Origin: Phyllobacterium sp. YR531
GTDB taxonomy: Bacteria; Pseudomonadota; Alphaproteobacteria; Rhizobiales; Rhizobiaceae
NCBI RefSeq assembly: GCF_000282595.1
Contig: NZ_AKIZ01000016.1
Location: 744,001 to 808,000, forward strand
Reading direction: 5' to 3'
Length of the DNA: 64,000 nucleotides
The notes beneath the pieces were generated by a model that saw only the letters and a program-made list of their open reading frames with translations, searched no databases and was not told the origin of the DNA. This document shows, piece by piece, positions 26,965 to 35,831 of this stretch. Numbering within the stretch: position 1 is the first letter of the stretch; each line of letters starts with the position of its first letter. The translations under genes were made by a program, and so were the position numbers.

Positions 26965-28470
26965 ATGCTCGCAGCCAAAGGAATAAGCAAATCATTCATC
27001 GCAGGCACATACGCCCTGAATAATGTCGATATCGAAATCAGGCCTAACGAAGTTGTCGGCCTTATCGGCGAGAACGGCGCTGGCAAATCGACGCTTATGC
27101 GCGTGCTTTCCGGGACACATCGACCCGATAGCGGAACGCTGACGCTGGACGGGCAACCACTGCGCCTGCGCAATTCAAGCGCTGCGGCTGCAAATGGCAT
27201 CGGCATGGTGTTTCAAGAGCAGTCACTGTTACTTAATCTCACCGTGGCGGAAAACATATATCTTGGACAGGAGCAGCAGTTCACACGGTTTGGTATAGTG
27301 AACTGGCGCGCCATGCATGAGGCTTCGCGTCGGCAGCTTGCCAAGATCGGCGTCGATATCGATGTCACCGCCCGCACCTCGGAATTGACATTCGCAGCCC
27401 GGCAGATGGTGGAGTTGGCAAAGGCACTAACCCTTGAAGAAAGCGTCGACCGTCCTCTCGTGATTTTGCTTGATGAGCCAACATCTGTGCTGAGTGCATC
27501 GGATATTGATGTGCTTTTCGCACGTGTCCGCTCGTTAAAATCCCGGGCGAGTTTTGTGTTTGTTTCTCATCGTCTTGACGAAGTTCTAAGGATTTCCGAT
27601 CGCGTTTACACAATGAAGGATGGCAAAGTCGTCGCAGAGCATGAAGCGGCAAAGGTTACAGGCCCGGAACTGCATGAGATCATGGTCGGGCGCGGCCTGC
27701 ATACGGAGTATTATAAGGAAGCGCAGCAAATCGCACCTCAATCCGAGGTCATGGTCGAAGCCAAGGATCTTGGCATCTCAGGATTCTTTCATAATGTGGA
27801 TTTCAGCATCCGAGCTGGCGAAGTCGTAGGCATTGCCGGCGTGGTTGGATCGGGCCGCGAGGAGTTGACGCGTGCAGTCGGCGGTTTCCTTCCACACACG
27901 CAAGGCACTTTAAAAATTGCGGGTGAAACGGTGCGGCTAACCTCACCCGGACAGGCCGTCCGCAAGAGCGTAGGCTATATCCCGCGTGAGCGCCGCGTCG
28001 AGGGCTTGGTGATGTTCCTTTCCATTGCCGAGAATATCACTCTCGCCGACCTCTCGCACGTGATGCGCAGGGGTGCCATCGATTATGGCAAGGAAAGACG
28101 TGTTGCAACTGACTGGATCAAGCGTCTGCGCATAAAGGCGCCAGGACCGGATACTGCCTGCCGTAAACTTAGCGGTGGCAACCAGCAAAAAGTCGTGCTG
28201 GCAAGATGGATGACGGCCGGATCACGCATCCTGATACTTGATCATCCCACACGCGGGCTCGATGTCGGCGCCAAGGAAGAGGTCTACGAATTTATCCGGC
28301 AACTTTCCGGGCAAGGCATTGCGATCTTGCTGCTCTCGGACACGTTGGAGGAAACTATAGGCCTCTCCCACACGGTGCTGGTTATGCGCGACGGCGAAAT
28401 TACGGCTCGGTTCGATGCGGCTGCAGGCAAAAAGCCGGATCAGGTCGAACTTGTAGCAGCGATGGTTTGA
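26965..28470 (+). CDS. Ribose-type ABC transporter ATPase with two ABC domains
   Basis: An RbsA/MglA-like ATPase of 501 residues with tandem nucleotide-binding domains. In the first, Walker A is GENGAGKSTLMRVLSG, the signature region is degenerate (LTFAARQMVELAKAL), and Walker B is LVILLDEPTSVLS. In the second, the Walker A position reads GVVGSGREELTRAVGG, degenerate as usual for this family, with signature LSGGNQQKVVLARWM and Walker B ILILDHPTRGLD, where the catalytic Glu is replaced by His. It energises sugar uptake. It starts 4 bases after the permease stop. Confidence 0.93.
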   Translation: MLAAKGISKSFIAGTYALNNVDIEIRPNEVVGLIGENGAGKSTLMRVLSGTHRPDSGTLTLDGQPLRLRNSSAAAANGIGMVFQEQSLLLNLTVAENIYLGQEQQFTRFGIVNWRAMHEASRRQLAKIGVDIDVTARTSELTFAARQMVELAKALTLEESVDRPLVILLDEPTSVLSASDIDVLFARVRSLKSRASFVFVSHRLDEVLRISDRVYTMKDGKVVAEHEAAKVTGPELHEIMVGRGLHTEYYKEAQQIAPQSEVMVEAKDLGISGFFHNVDFSIRAGEVVGIAGVVGSGREELTRAVGGFLPHTQGTLKIAGETVRLTSPGQAVRKSVGYIPRERRVEGLVMFLSIAENITLADLSHVMRRGAIDYGKERRVATDWIKRLRIKAPGPDTACRKLSGGNQQKVVLARWMTAGSRILILDHPTRGLDVGAKEEVYEFIRQLSGQGIAILLLSDTLEETIGLSHTVLVMRDGEITARFDAAAGKKPDQVELVAAMV

Positions 28471-28480
28471 GGAAGCAGCG

Positions 28481-29449
28481 ATGGAAAATATAACAAAGAT
28501 CAAATCGCTATTTGCAAACAGCTGGGTGCAAGGCGCAATCCCAACCGGCTTGCTTGTATTGCTCATCGTGATCGTCGAATTGGCTTCGCCCGGCTTCCTT
28601 ACGGGCGAGACTTTGGCGTTGCTGCTGTCAAACACCGCAGTGCTATTCATTCTGGCAACGGGCGTTACCTTCGTCATCCTGATCGGCGGCATTGATCTTT
28701 CGATTCAGGCCGTCGCCTCGCTGGCCAGCGTTATTCTCGCTCAACTTTTGCCTTCAATGGGTTTTGCGGCCTTTCCCGTTGCCATTCTTTCCGGGCTGGG
28801 TTTTGGCTTATTGAGCGGAATCGTACACGTCCGGCTACGAGTTCCATCATTCGTCGCCACGCTGGCAACCGGCGGCGTTGTTGCCGGTATCGCGCTGTGG
28901 ATTGCCAATGGCCGGGCCATCACGATTGAAGAAGCAGGCCGCGTCAATACGATCTGGATCAACGAGACTGTTGTCGGGGTGCCGGTCGTGGTTCTTCTTG
29001 CTATTGCCGTAGGCTTGATCAGCTTTCTGATCCTGCGATACACCCGCTTTGGTCGCTACAGCTTTGCCGTTGGAGCCGGCGAATCTGCTGCCTATGCAGC
29101 GGGTATCAACGTTGATCGTACGAAGGTCATCGCCTTCGCGATTTCTGGCACACTGGCTGCAATTGCTGGTGTCATTCTGGCATCACGCCTGTCCAGCGGT
29201 TCACCAAGCCTCGCCAACCAACTGCTCCTACCCGCCATTGCCGCAGTTATTGTCGGCGGAACGGCAATCACTGGCGGATTGGGTGGTGTCGGGCGAACTG
29301 CAGTCGGCGCACTGATCATTTCTATCGTCCGTATCGGAATGACATTTGTCGGCGTCAATATATTTGCTGAGAACGTGATTTTCGGTGCTGTTTTGATCGG
29401 TGCCGTCGCCATCACAATCGACCGCAGCAAGATCGCGATAATCAAATGA
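28481..29449 (+). CDS. Ribose-type ABC transporter permease 2
   Basis: A second RbsC-like permease, 322 residues, paralogous to the one at 25977. It has GVTFVILIGGIDLSIQAVASL, YTRFGRYSFAVGAGESAAYAAGINVDRTKVIAF and AVIVGGTAITGGLGG. Two different permease genes around one double ATPase indicate a heterodimeric channel. It begins 10 bases after the ATPase gene and ends the operon, facing glyoxalase I convergently. Confidence 0.92.
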   Translation: MENITKIKSLFANSWVQGAIPTGLLVLLIVIVELASPGFLTGETLALLLSNTAVLFILATGVTFVILIGGIDLSIQAVASLASVILAQLLPSMGFAAFPVAILSGLGFGLLSGIVHVRLRVPSFVATLATGGVVAGIALWIANGRAITIEEAGRVNTIWINETVVGVPVVVLLAIAVGLISFLILRYTRFGRYSFAVGAGESAAYAAGINVDRTKVIAFAISGTLAAIAGVILASRLSSGSPSLANQLLLPAIAAVIVGGTAITGGLGGVGRTAVGALIISIVRIGMTFVGVNIFAENVIFGAVLIGAVAITIDRSKIAIIK

Positions 29450-29480
29450 TGCAGCCTAACGCATTTTGTATTCATAACGT

Positions 29481-29517
29481 GGCGGGCCACATACCCCAAA
29501 GGCATACGCGGCCCGCC
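29481..29517. terminator. Stem-loop between converging permease and glyoxalase genes
   Basis: GGCGGGCC (29481-29488) pairs with GGCCCGCC (29510-29517) around a 21-base loop. T-runs are weak on both sides, so it may be a poor terminator or an mRNA-end protector. Confidence 0.45.
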
Positions 29518-29526
29518 GGAGCGCCA

Positions 29527-29940
29527 TTATTGCATTGTGTCGAGCCCAACAAGTTCGATCTTGTAGCCGTCAGGATCTTCCACAAAGGCAATATGTGTGG
29601 TTCCGTGCAACATAGGGCCGGGCTTGCGGGGAATGCTTGCCCCCTGTTTTTCAAGCGCATCGCAAACAGCGTAAATATCGTTCACTCCGAGAGCCAAGTG
29701 GCCAAATCCGCTGCCTATCTGATAGGGCTCTGCCTGATCCCAATTATGTGTAAGTTCCACCACTGTATTGTTCTCTTCCGGCCCATAGCCGACAAATGCC
29801 AGCGTAAACTTGCCACCTGGAAAATCCTCCTTGCGAAGAAGCTTCATTCCCAGAAGTTCGGTATAAAATTTGATCGACCTGTCCAGATCGAACACCCGGA
29901 TCATGGTGTGCATCATGCGAAATCCGTTGTCAGCACTCAT
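29527..29940 (-). CDS. gloA: Glyoxalase I (lactoylglutathione lyase)
   Basis: Turns the methylglyoxal-glutathione adduct into S-D-lactoylglutathione in the cytoplasm. The 137-residue protein has the metal ligands His11, Glu62, His81 and Glu129, with spacings nearly those of Escherichia coli GloA (51, 19 and 48 residues apart). Conserved strings are MMHTMIRVFDLDRSIKFYTELLGM and DPDGYKIELV. The ATG at 29940 has GGAGGA 8 bases before it; upstream frame is leader. It is divergent from the FAD-dependent 2-hydroxyacid dehydrogenase, which suggests linked use: lactoylglutathione to D-lactate to pyruvate. Confidence 0.94.
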   Translation of the reverse strand: MSADNGFRMMHTMIRVFDLDRSIKFYTELLGMKLLRKEDFPGGKFTLAFVGYGPEENNTVVELTHNWDQAEPYQIGSGFGHLALGVNDIYAVCDALEKQGASIPRKPGPMLHGTTHIAFVEDPDGYKIELVGLDTMQ

Positions 29941-30035
29941 CTTGCTTTTCCTCCTGTGAAGCATGGGTTTCATTGCGATTCTAGACATCCAACTGGCGGG
30001 AAAAACCTGCATCAGCCTGATGGTACAAATCTTAC

Positions 30036-30046
30036 TTGTATGATAA
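30036..30046. promoter_or_regulatory. Weak FadR-type box between gloA and the FAD dehydrogenase
   Basis: TTGTATGATAA matches the strong boxes at 22867 and 24628 except for two C-to-T changes. It lies in the divergent promoter region of gloA (29940) and the dehydrogenase (30097). It may be a lower-affinity site. Confidence 0.35.
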
Positions 30047-30096
30047 CACGGTAACAGTGATAGTTGTCTACAGAATTATGCCCGGAGACAGTTTTT

Positions 30097-31542
30097 ATGA
30101 ATGCCTTACCTCCCACCCGTAAAAAATCGCTTGCTGCACTTGCCAGCACGATGCCGGAGGGAACGTTACTCACGACTGATGAGGATATGGAGCGGTATTG
30201 CCGGGACTGGTCTGGCGACCATTTCGGAACGCCCCTTGCTGTTGCACGCCCGGAGAGCACCGCAGAAGTTTCCAGTTTGCTGCGATACTGTCACGAGAAC
30301 GGTATCGCTGTTGTCCCACAAGGTGGGCTTACTGGACTTGTCGGTGCAGCAGTAGCTGCGCCCGGGGGCAATGAACTCGTTGTCTCGCTTGAACGAATGA
30401 ACAAAATTCGTTCAATCAGTCCGATCGACTTTGCAATGATTGTTGAGGCCGGCTGCATTCTCGAAGATGCAAAACGAGCGGCGGAAGTAAGTGATTGTAT
30501 TTTGCCAATCACTTTTGGTGCCCAAGGCAGTTGCCGGATTGGTGGAAATGTTGCGACCAATGCAGGCGGTTTCAACGTACTGCGCTACGGTATGACCCGC
30601 GACTTGGTGCTCGGGCTTGAAGTCGTCCTGAGTGACGGACGGATATGGAACGGATTGAAAATACTGCGCAAAGACAATCGCGGTTATGACCTCAAGCAGA
30701 TGTTCATCGGCAGTGAAGGAACCTTGGGTATCATCACGGCAGCCTCGTTGAAGCTTTTCCCAAAACCGACACAGGTGGAGACAGCACTCGTTGGACTGCG
30801 CTCTGTCGAAGATGCAATGGCTCTTTATGCAAAGGCCCGGCGGGAATGCAGCGATCTTTTGACCGCTTTTGAACTCATCTTGCGCGTGGGTATCGATATT
30901 GCACTGAAGGCCCGTCCCGACTTTATCGATCCGCTTACAGAACCATACCCCGTTTACGTTCTAATCGAAGCCTCCGCCGGCGGAAGGATTGATTTGGCTG
31001 CTGTCTTGCAGGACTTCTTGCAAGATGCAGGCGATCTCATTCAGGATGGTGTTCTTGCAACCAGCCGCGCACAAGCGGACAGGTTGTGGTTGCTACGGGA
31101 AACACTTGTCGAATCCCAGGGCAATGGCGGGCGATATTTACGGACAGATGTTTCCGTACCGATATCAAAGCTTGCAGATTTCGTCACAGACACACTTGAA
31201 GCATTGGGAAAGCAATATCCGGAAGTGCTCGCCGTAACTTATGGGCATGTTGGCGACGGCAATCTCCATCTCAACGTCATTCCTCCGAAGGGAAGCAGCC
31301 CGGATACCATGGAAATACTGTTTCATCAGACCGAGAAAATTATCTTTGATGTTGTCGATCGCTATGGTGGCTCAATCAGCGCAGAACATGGTATCGGACG
31401 CGTCAAGCAACAGGCTTATCTCGATCGCGTAGATGAAGTGACACTGGACATTGCCAGCCGACTCAAGGACGCTTTCGATCCTGGACATATTCTCAGCAAT
31501 GGGCGCATTCTGCGGCCCGCTGCATTATCGGGTGATCGATGA
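30097..31542 (+). CDS. FAD-binding 2-hydroxyacid dehydrogenase (GlcD / D-lactate dehydrogenase-like)
   Basis: A flavoprotein of the VAO/PCMH family, 481 residues. The FAD domain runs from about residue 45 (HFGTPLAVARPESTAEVSSLL) through PQGGLTGLVGAA, TFGAQGSCRIGGNVATNAGG and MFIGSEGTLGIIT. The C-terminal cap has the catalytic and metal-site motifs YGHVGDGNLHLNV and SAEHGIGRVKQ. Such enzymes oxidise D-lactate, glycolate, D-2-hydroxyglutarate or sugar-derived D-2-hydroxyacids to 2-oxoacids. I placed the start at 30097 (MNALPPTRKK); an upstream TTG is less likely. It overlaps the following GntR gene by ATGA, so regulator and enzyme are co-translated. Confidence 0.9.
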   Translation: MNALPPTRKKSLAALASTMPEGTLLTTDEDMERYCRDWSGDHFGTPLAVARPESTAEVSSLLRYCHENGIAVVPQGGLTGLVGAAVAAPGGNELVVSLERMNKIRSISPIDFAMIVEAGCILEDAKRAAEVSDCILPITFGAQGSCRIGGNVATNAGGFNVLRYGMTRDLVLGLEVVLSDGRIWNGLKILRKDNRGYDLKQMFIGSEGTLGIITAASLKLFPKPTQVETALVGLRSVEDAMALYAKARRECSDLLTAFELILRVGIDIALKARPDFIDPLTEPYPVYVLIEASAGGRIDLAAVLQDFLQDAGDLIQDGVLATSRAQADRLWLLRETLVESQGNGGRYLRTDVSVPISKLADFVTDTLEALGKQYPEVLAVTYGHVGDGNLHLNVIPPKGSSPDTMEILFHQTEKIIFDVVDRYGGSISAEHGIGRVKQQAYLDRVDEVTLDIASRLKDAFDPGHILSNGRILRPAALSGDR

Positions 31543-32255
31543 CGCTCAAACTCGACAAAGTCAATCGCGGCCCTCATCTGTCAACGCTGGTGGCAAGCTC
31601 CATCTCGCGTGAAATTGTTGAGGGCCGGTTGAAAGCCGGTGACCAGCTACCGACCGAGCAAGCCCTGGCCTCGACTTTCGGCGTTAGCCGGAATGTAGTC
31701 AGGGAAGCCATTGCCCGATTGCGTTCAGAAGGTCGGATTTGGTCGCAACAGGGGCGCGGCGCTTTTGTTGCCGATGAAATGAATTCGTCGGTTCTCACTA
31801 TTGACTATGATGTGTCTCAACAAGGCAATGCTTTCAAAAGCCTTTTTGAATTGCGCAGTGCGCTAGAGGTCAGAGCCGCCGCTTTGGCAGCCAACCGGCG
31901 AACACAGCCTGATCTTGACGCCTTGAAACAGAGCCTCTCCCGCATGCAGGACGCTCCCTATGGTAGCGTTGCATGGCTTCAGGCTGATCTGGAATTTCAT
32001 AGGGCAATCGTTGCTGCAACCAGAAACAGCTATATGGAACAAGTTCTCAGGTTTGTAGCGGAGCGAGTACGAGAAAGCATTCTGGCTTCAGGCAATCAGC
32101 AAGGTTCCGATGAAATGGCCAGCACAACCCTTGGTGAACACAACCTTATTTATGCCGCCATTGCTGCAGGCGATGCTGAAGCTGCAGCGCGCGCCATGCA
32201 ACTGCATCTTGACGGTGCGGCCCAGCGAGTAGGGTTGCCTACTAACACTAACTAA
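31539..32255 (+). CDS. GntR-family regulator with FCD domain (1)
   Basis: A 238-residue transcription factor. The N-terminal winged helix is DQLPTEQALASTFGVSRNVVREAIARLRSEG (about residues 38-68). The C-terminal FCD all-helical ligand domain (about 95-230) keeps the metal-type residues in FELRSALEVRAAALAA, DLEFHRAIVAATRNS and EHNLIYAAIAAGD. FCD regulators usually repress operons for acids or sugars and release DNA on binding the substrate. The ATGA overlap with the FAD dehydrogenase ties it to that enzyme. It is a likely binder of the TTGT-N3-ACAA boxes. Confidence 0.93.
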   Translation: MTLKLDKVNRGPHLSTLVASSISREIVEGRLKAGDQLPTEQALASTFGVSRNVVREAIARLRSEGRIWSQQGRGAFVADEMNSSVLTIDYDVSQQGNAFKSLFELRSALEVRAAALAANRRTQPDLDALKQSLSRMQDAPYGSVAWLQADLEFHRAIVAATRNSYMEQVLRFVAERVRESILASGNQQGSDEMASTTLGEHNLIYAAIAAGDAEAAARAMQLHLDGAAQRVGLPTNTN

Positions 32256-32339
32256 TTGACCTCGCTTTGCTTTTTTTACTATCGTGTATTAGCAACATTA
32301 ATTAGCGTTTTTAATTTTTAATATAGGTCACAAACATAG

Positions 32340-33086
32340 ATGGCGGATAATGAAACGGCTGTTTTCAACACCATCCAGCAAACGCCCAACCTTCGTAGCG
32401 GTTTGGTGGATACGCTCATAGCCCAGATTGAATCTGGCGATCTGGCACCCGGACAAAGACTTCCTACCGAACAGGCGATCATGACCGCAACGGGCGTGAG
32501 CCGCACAGTCGTGCGAGAAGCTTTGGCTTCGTTGCGTGCCAAGGGATTGATCATCACCCGCCAAGGTCTAGGGGCATTTGTTGCCGATGATCCGCATCCT
32601 CGCACTTTCTCCATCATACCCACGGATTTGGAGTCGATTGATGAGGTCCTGCACATCATCGAATTACGTATGGGAATTGAAGTGGAGGCCGCAGGACTGG
32701 CTGCCCAGCGCCGTACAGATGAAGATCTTGAGCGAATGGCGGCCCGCATGACAGCGCTGGAGGCATCGATTCTTGATGGCGGCTCCGGAGTCGAAGAAGA
32801 TTTTGCTTTTCATCGCGCGATACTGGTCGCGACCCATAACTCCTATTACGCCCGGCTTTTCGACACGTTTGGCAGCGTCATGGTACCAAGAATGTGGACA
32901 AGGCTGGACACAATGGAGAACCGGGAACGAAAGAAATATATTGCACGTATGCAGCGTGAACATGGCCTCATCTTCAACGCCATTCACGCTGGCGAACCGA
33001 CTGCCGCACAAAGGGCCATGCGTATCCATCTGAACAAAAGTGCCGCGAGGTTTTTCGAACTCCGCGATCAGGCCATTCAACGCTGA
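32340..33086 (+). CDS. GntR-family regulator with FCD domain (2)
   Basis: A 248-residue paralogue of the regulator just upstream. The winged helix is QRLPTEQAIMTATGVSRTVVREALASLRAKG, and the FCD domain contains IIELRMGIEVEAAGLAAQRR, DFAFHRAILVATHNSYYARLF and EHGLIFNAIHAGE. The spacing of 84 bases and an A/T-rich gap suggest its own promoter. Two related regulators in tandem could answer different effectors or form mixed dimers. It overlaps the convergent kinase gene by 10 bases. Confidence 0.92.
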   Translation: MADNETAVFNTIQQTPNLRSGLVDTLIAQIESGDLAPGQRLPTEQAIMTATGVSRTVVREALASLRAKGLIITRQGLGAFVADDPHPRTFSIIPTDLESIDEVLHIIELRMGIEVEAAGLAAQRRTDEDLERMAARMTALEASILDGGSGVEEDFAFHRAILVATHNSYYARLFDTFGSVMVPRMWTRLDTMENRERKKYIARMQREHGLIFNAIHAGEPTAAQRAMRIHLNKSAARFFELRDQAIQR

Positions 33087-33988
33087 AACTTATGATCCGC
33101 GATGATCTCATCAATGACTCTCCGCGAGCTTCCGCCTCCTGGAGAGTTGGTACCGGCCATCCCGGCAAGAATGATCATTGCCTTCCATAATGCCCAACCT
33201 CGAGCACGAGCCCAGGTTGCATCATCGAGAGTAAGCTCCTGGCGAAACATCTCGCGGCTTTCGCCACGAAACATCGTCCATGCAATAACCAGATCGCATG
33301 CCGGATCGCCAATGCCTGATGTTCCAAAATCAATCACCGCGCTCAGTTCACCTTTGCTGGTCAAAAGATTCCCCCAGCTGACATCTCCATGAAACCAGAC
33401 TGGCGGGTTTTGCCATTCCGATTTGAGTGCCCTCTCCCATATTTCCCTCGCAATATGGGTATCAATTCTGCCCTCTAGCGTTTTCAGTGCCTGCTGCGTT
33501 TGTTCGTCATAAACGGCAAGCTCACCTCCCCGGAAAAAATTATGCTGTCCGGGCAAAGGTCCACCCGCACTATCGATAGCCTGCAGAGCTTTCAGGAACC
33601 GCGCCAGCGCACGAGCGAACTGAACTAAATCCGCTATACGTTCAAATTTGGCCGTACCGCCATCAATCCAGCGATAAATCGACCAATGCCATGGATAACC
33701 CTCCCCTGGTTTTCCCAGACCCAAAGGCTCCGGAATGGGAAGCGGCAAATTGCGGGCAAGTTTTGGCAGCCAGAACTGTTCTTTTTCCACCTGCTCGGCA
33801 TAATGCTTGGCACTGGGTAATCGCACCGTCATGTGATCACCAAGGTGGAAAGTTCTGTTATCCCACCCTCCAAACTCAACCGGCTTGATGGCAAGATCAG
33901 CCCATTGAGGAAATTGCGCAGCGATCAGGCGCCTCACTAGAGACTGATCTATATTTATGGTCTCCGCAGAGGAGTTCGAAGCGCACAT
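33077..33988 (-). CDS. Aminoglycoside phosphotransferase (APH)-family kinase-like protein
   Basis: A protein-kinase-like fold of 303 residues with the catalytic loop WFHGDVSWGNLL and the metal site AVIDFGTSGIGDPACDL. The N-lobe carries FGGWDNRTFHLGDHMTVRLP and EKEQFWLPKLA. Chromosomal members of this family phosphorylate varied small molecules (homoserine-, choline- or sugar-like), so antibiotic resistance should not be assumed. AGGAGG lies ahead of the start. It appears monocistronic and overlaps the GntR gene convergently. Confidence 0.87.
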   Translation of the reverse strand: MCASNSSAETINIDQSLVRRLIAAQFPQWADLAIKPVEFGGWDNRTFHLGDHMTVRLPSAKHYAEQVEKEQFWLPKLARNLPLPIPEPLGLGKPGEGYPWHWSIYRWIDGGTAKFERIADLVQFARALARFLKALQAIDSAGGPLPGQHNFFRGGELAVYDEQTQQALKTLEGRIDTHIAREIWERALKSEWQNPPVWFHGDVSWGNLLTSKGELSAVIDFGTSGIGDPACDLVIAWTMFRGESREMFRQELTLDDATWARARGWALWKAMIILAGMAGTNSPGGGSSRRVIDEIIADHKFQR

Positions 33989-34211
33989 TGCAGAGCCTCC
34001 TGGAAATTCTCATTGGCCCCGTAATAACTTCAACAAACGAGCGCAGACAAGTCCAAACCGGATCAGCCTGCCTTGGGGCCGGGCAATATCGTTCACTCCC
34101 TATCAATGAGGATGCAATTAAAGATATCAAATAGTTCCTGATTGAACCGCCGCAAAATTGCCTGTTGTTTCTGTCAGCAAGCGTGGGAATCCTTACCTGC
34201 TATGGAAGCCG

Positions 34212-34802
34212 ATGTCCGATTTGTTATTGACCAGACGTACACTTTTGACCGCAGCGTTAGGCAGTTCATTATTGGCGGGTATGGGTAAAGCTGAGGCGGA
34301 GGTGCCGGATCAGGAAAATCTCTGGCCTGTTTTTGGTAATCCGAAAGGCAGCACTACTATTATAGAGTTTTTCGAATATCAGTGCCCAAACTGCAAAAAA
34401 CTACACCCTCAATTGGAAAACTTCGTCAGTGAGCACGGCTCAATTCGATTGGTCATGCGAGATTGGCCAATATTCGGTGATGTATCGGTTTATGCCTCAA
34501 GAATGGCTTTGGCAGCAGGTTACATCGGCAAGTATGAGCGCGCATTTCATGCACTGATGAAAATACCGGGCCGCCTTACATTGAAGCGCGTCGACGAGAC
34601 TTTGCGATCTGCCGGAATTGATACCGATCAGGCCAGAGATGCCCTGGAATTCAATTTTGATGCGATACAGGGAAGACTTGATCAACATGCAGCACAAGCA
34701 AAAAGCCTGAAACTCGCAGGTACGCCGGCGTTCATTGTTGGGAACAAACTTTATCCCAAAGTGACGAATATAGACGAGCTCCGTGCTGCGATAGAATCAT
34801 AA
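34212..34802 (+). CDS. DsbA/thioredoxin-fold exported protein, CPNC motif
   Basis: A 196-residue periplasmic thiol-disulfide protein. The signal region has a twin-arginine-like motif (LLTRRTLLTAALGSSLLAG). The redox motif is Cys58-Pro-Asn-Cys61 in EFFEYQCPNCKKLHP, followed by the helical insert and the cis-Pro loop LAGTPAFIVGNKLY. This suits a BdbD/ScsC-like DsbA that oxidises or isomerises secreted proteins. No dsbB-like gene is adjacent. The start at 34212 has GGAAG before it; a frame from 34158 is possible but lacks support. The end overlaps the convergent phosphate transporter gene by 6 bases. Confidence 0.87.
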   Translation: MSDLLLTRRTLLTAALGSSLLAGMGKAEAEVPDQENLWPVFGNPKGSTTIIEFFEYQCPNCKKLHPQLENFVSEHGSIRLVMRDWPIFGDVSVYASRMALAAGYIGKYERAFHALMKIPGRLTLKRVDETLRSAGIDTDQARDALEFNFDAIQGRLDQHAAQAKSLKLAGTPAFIVGNKLYPKVTNIDELRAAIES

Positions 34803-35804
34803 GCTGAACAAGCCGCTGACCCAATAGAACGCTGCGGAAATCAAAGCCGCAGCAGGCATGGTTACAACCCATGCAATGACGATGTTTCCTGCAAGACCCC
34901 ACCTGACTGCAGAGACACGGCGGGCAGCACCTACACCGATAATTGCACCTGTAATCGTATGTGTTGTCGAAACTGGAATGCCCAGCCAGGTTGCTCCGAA
35001 AAGGGTAATCGCGCCACCGGTCTCCGCACAGAAACCTTGCATTGGATTGAGCCGTGTTATCTTTGAACCCATCGTATGAACGATGCGCCAGCCGCCACAC
35101 AATGTACCAAGCGCCATGGCCGACTGGCAGCTGATGACGACCCAGAATGGTACGCTGAATTCCTGACCAAGATAGCCTTGTGAAAACAGAAGAACAGCAA
35201 TGATGCCCATCGTCTTTTGCGCGTCATTGCCGCCGTGCCCCAGCGAGTAAAGCGAGGCGGACACAAATTGCAGCCAGCGGAATTTTCGGTCGACAGCAAA
35301 GGGTGTCTGACGGACGGCCGCCCATGACACGACGAGGACAAGAAGCAACGCAAGGAAAAAGCCAATCATCGGTGACATGAAAATCGCGCCAATGGTTTTC
35401 AACAGTCCCGACCAGACAATTGCATCGCCTCCGGTTCGAACAAGGCCTGCTCCGACGAGCCCCCCGACCAGCGCATGGGAGGAGCTGGAAGGAATACCGA
35501 ATATCCAGGTCACGATATTCCAGATAATTGCGCCCATCAGTGCTGCAAAAATCAGGCGCGGTGTCACGATACCCGGATCTATGATGCCCGTTCCAAGTGT
35601 CTCGGCGACATGAAGACCGAAAAACATGAAGGCAATAAAATTGAAGAATGCGGCCCAAAGTACTGCATATTGCGGGCGCAGCACACGGGTTGAAACAATT
35701 GTTGCAATTGAATTGGCCGCATCATGCAGGCCATTCAAAAAGTCGAAGAACAGCGCGACACCGATAAGGCCGACCAATAGGGGAAAGCTCAACGCAAGAT
35801 CCAT
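34797..35804 (-). CDS. pit: Low-affinity inorganic phosphate transporter, PiT family
   Basis: An inner-membrane phosphate (metal-phosphate):H+ symporter of 335 residues with about ten membrane spans. The two signature repeats are FDFLNGLHDAANSIATIVSTRVL near residue 21 and LYSLGHGGNDAQKTMGIIAVLLF in the second half, both of the GxNDxxN/D type. It is downstream of the DUF47 gene by 27 bases; this pair is the usual Pit-accessory arrangement. AGGACC lies before the start. Confidence 0.93.
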   Translation of the reverse strand: MDLALSFPLLVGLIGVALFFDFLNGLHDAANSIATIVSTRVLRPQYAVLWAAFFNFIAFMFFGLHVAETLGTGIIDPGIVTPRLIFAALMGAIIWNIVTWIFGIPSSSSHALVGGLVGAGLVRTGGDAIVWSGLLKTIGAIFMSPMIGFFLALLLVLVVSWAAVRQTPFAVDRKFRWLQFVSASLYSLGHGGNDAQKTMGIIAVLLFSQGYLGQEFSVPFWVVISCQSAMALGTLCGGWRIVHTMGSKITRLNPMQGFCAETGGAITLFGATWLGIPVSTTHTITGAIIGVGAARRVSAVRWGLAGNIVIAWVVTMPAAALISAAFYWVSGLFSL

Positions 35805-35831
35805 GAGTCCGGTCCTATGGTGAATTACGCT

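Noticed and set aside
30064..30074. TTGTCTACAGA as a further GntR box
   Set aside because: It breaks the dyad in the right half and has a different spacing from the two identical boxes.
33077..33988. Aminoglycoside resistance gene
   Set aside because: Only the APH kinase fold is shown. The protein has no close likeness to a known resistance enzyme that I can recognise, and there is no mobile context.
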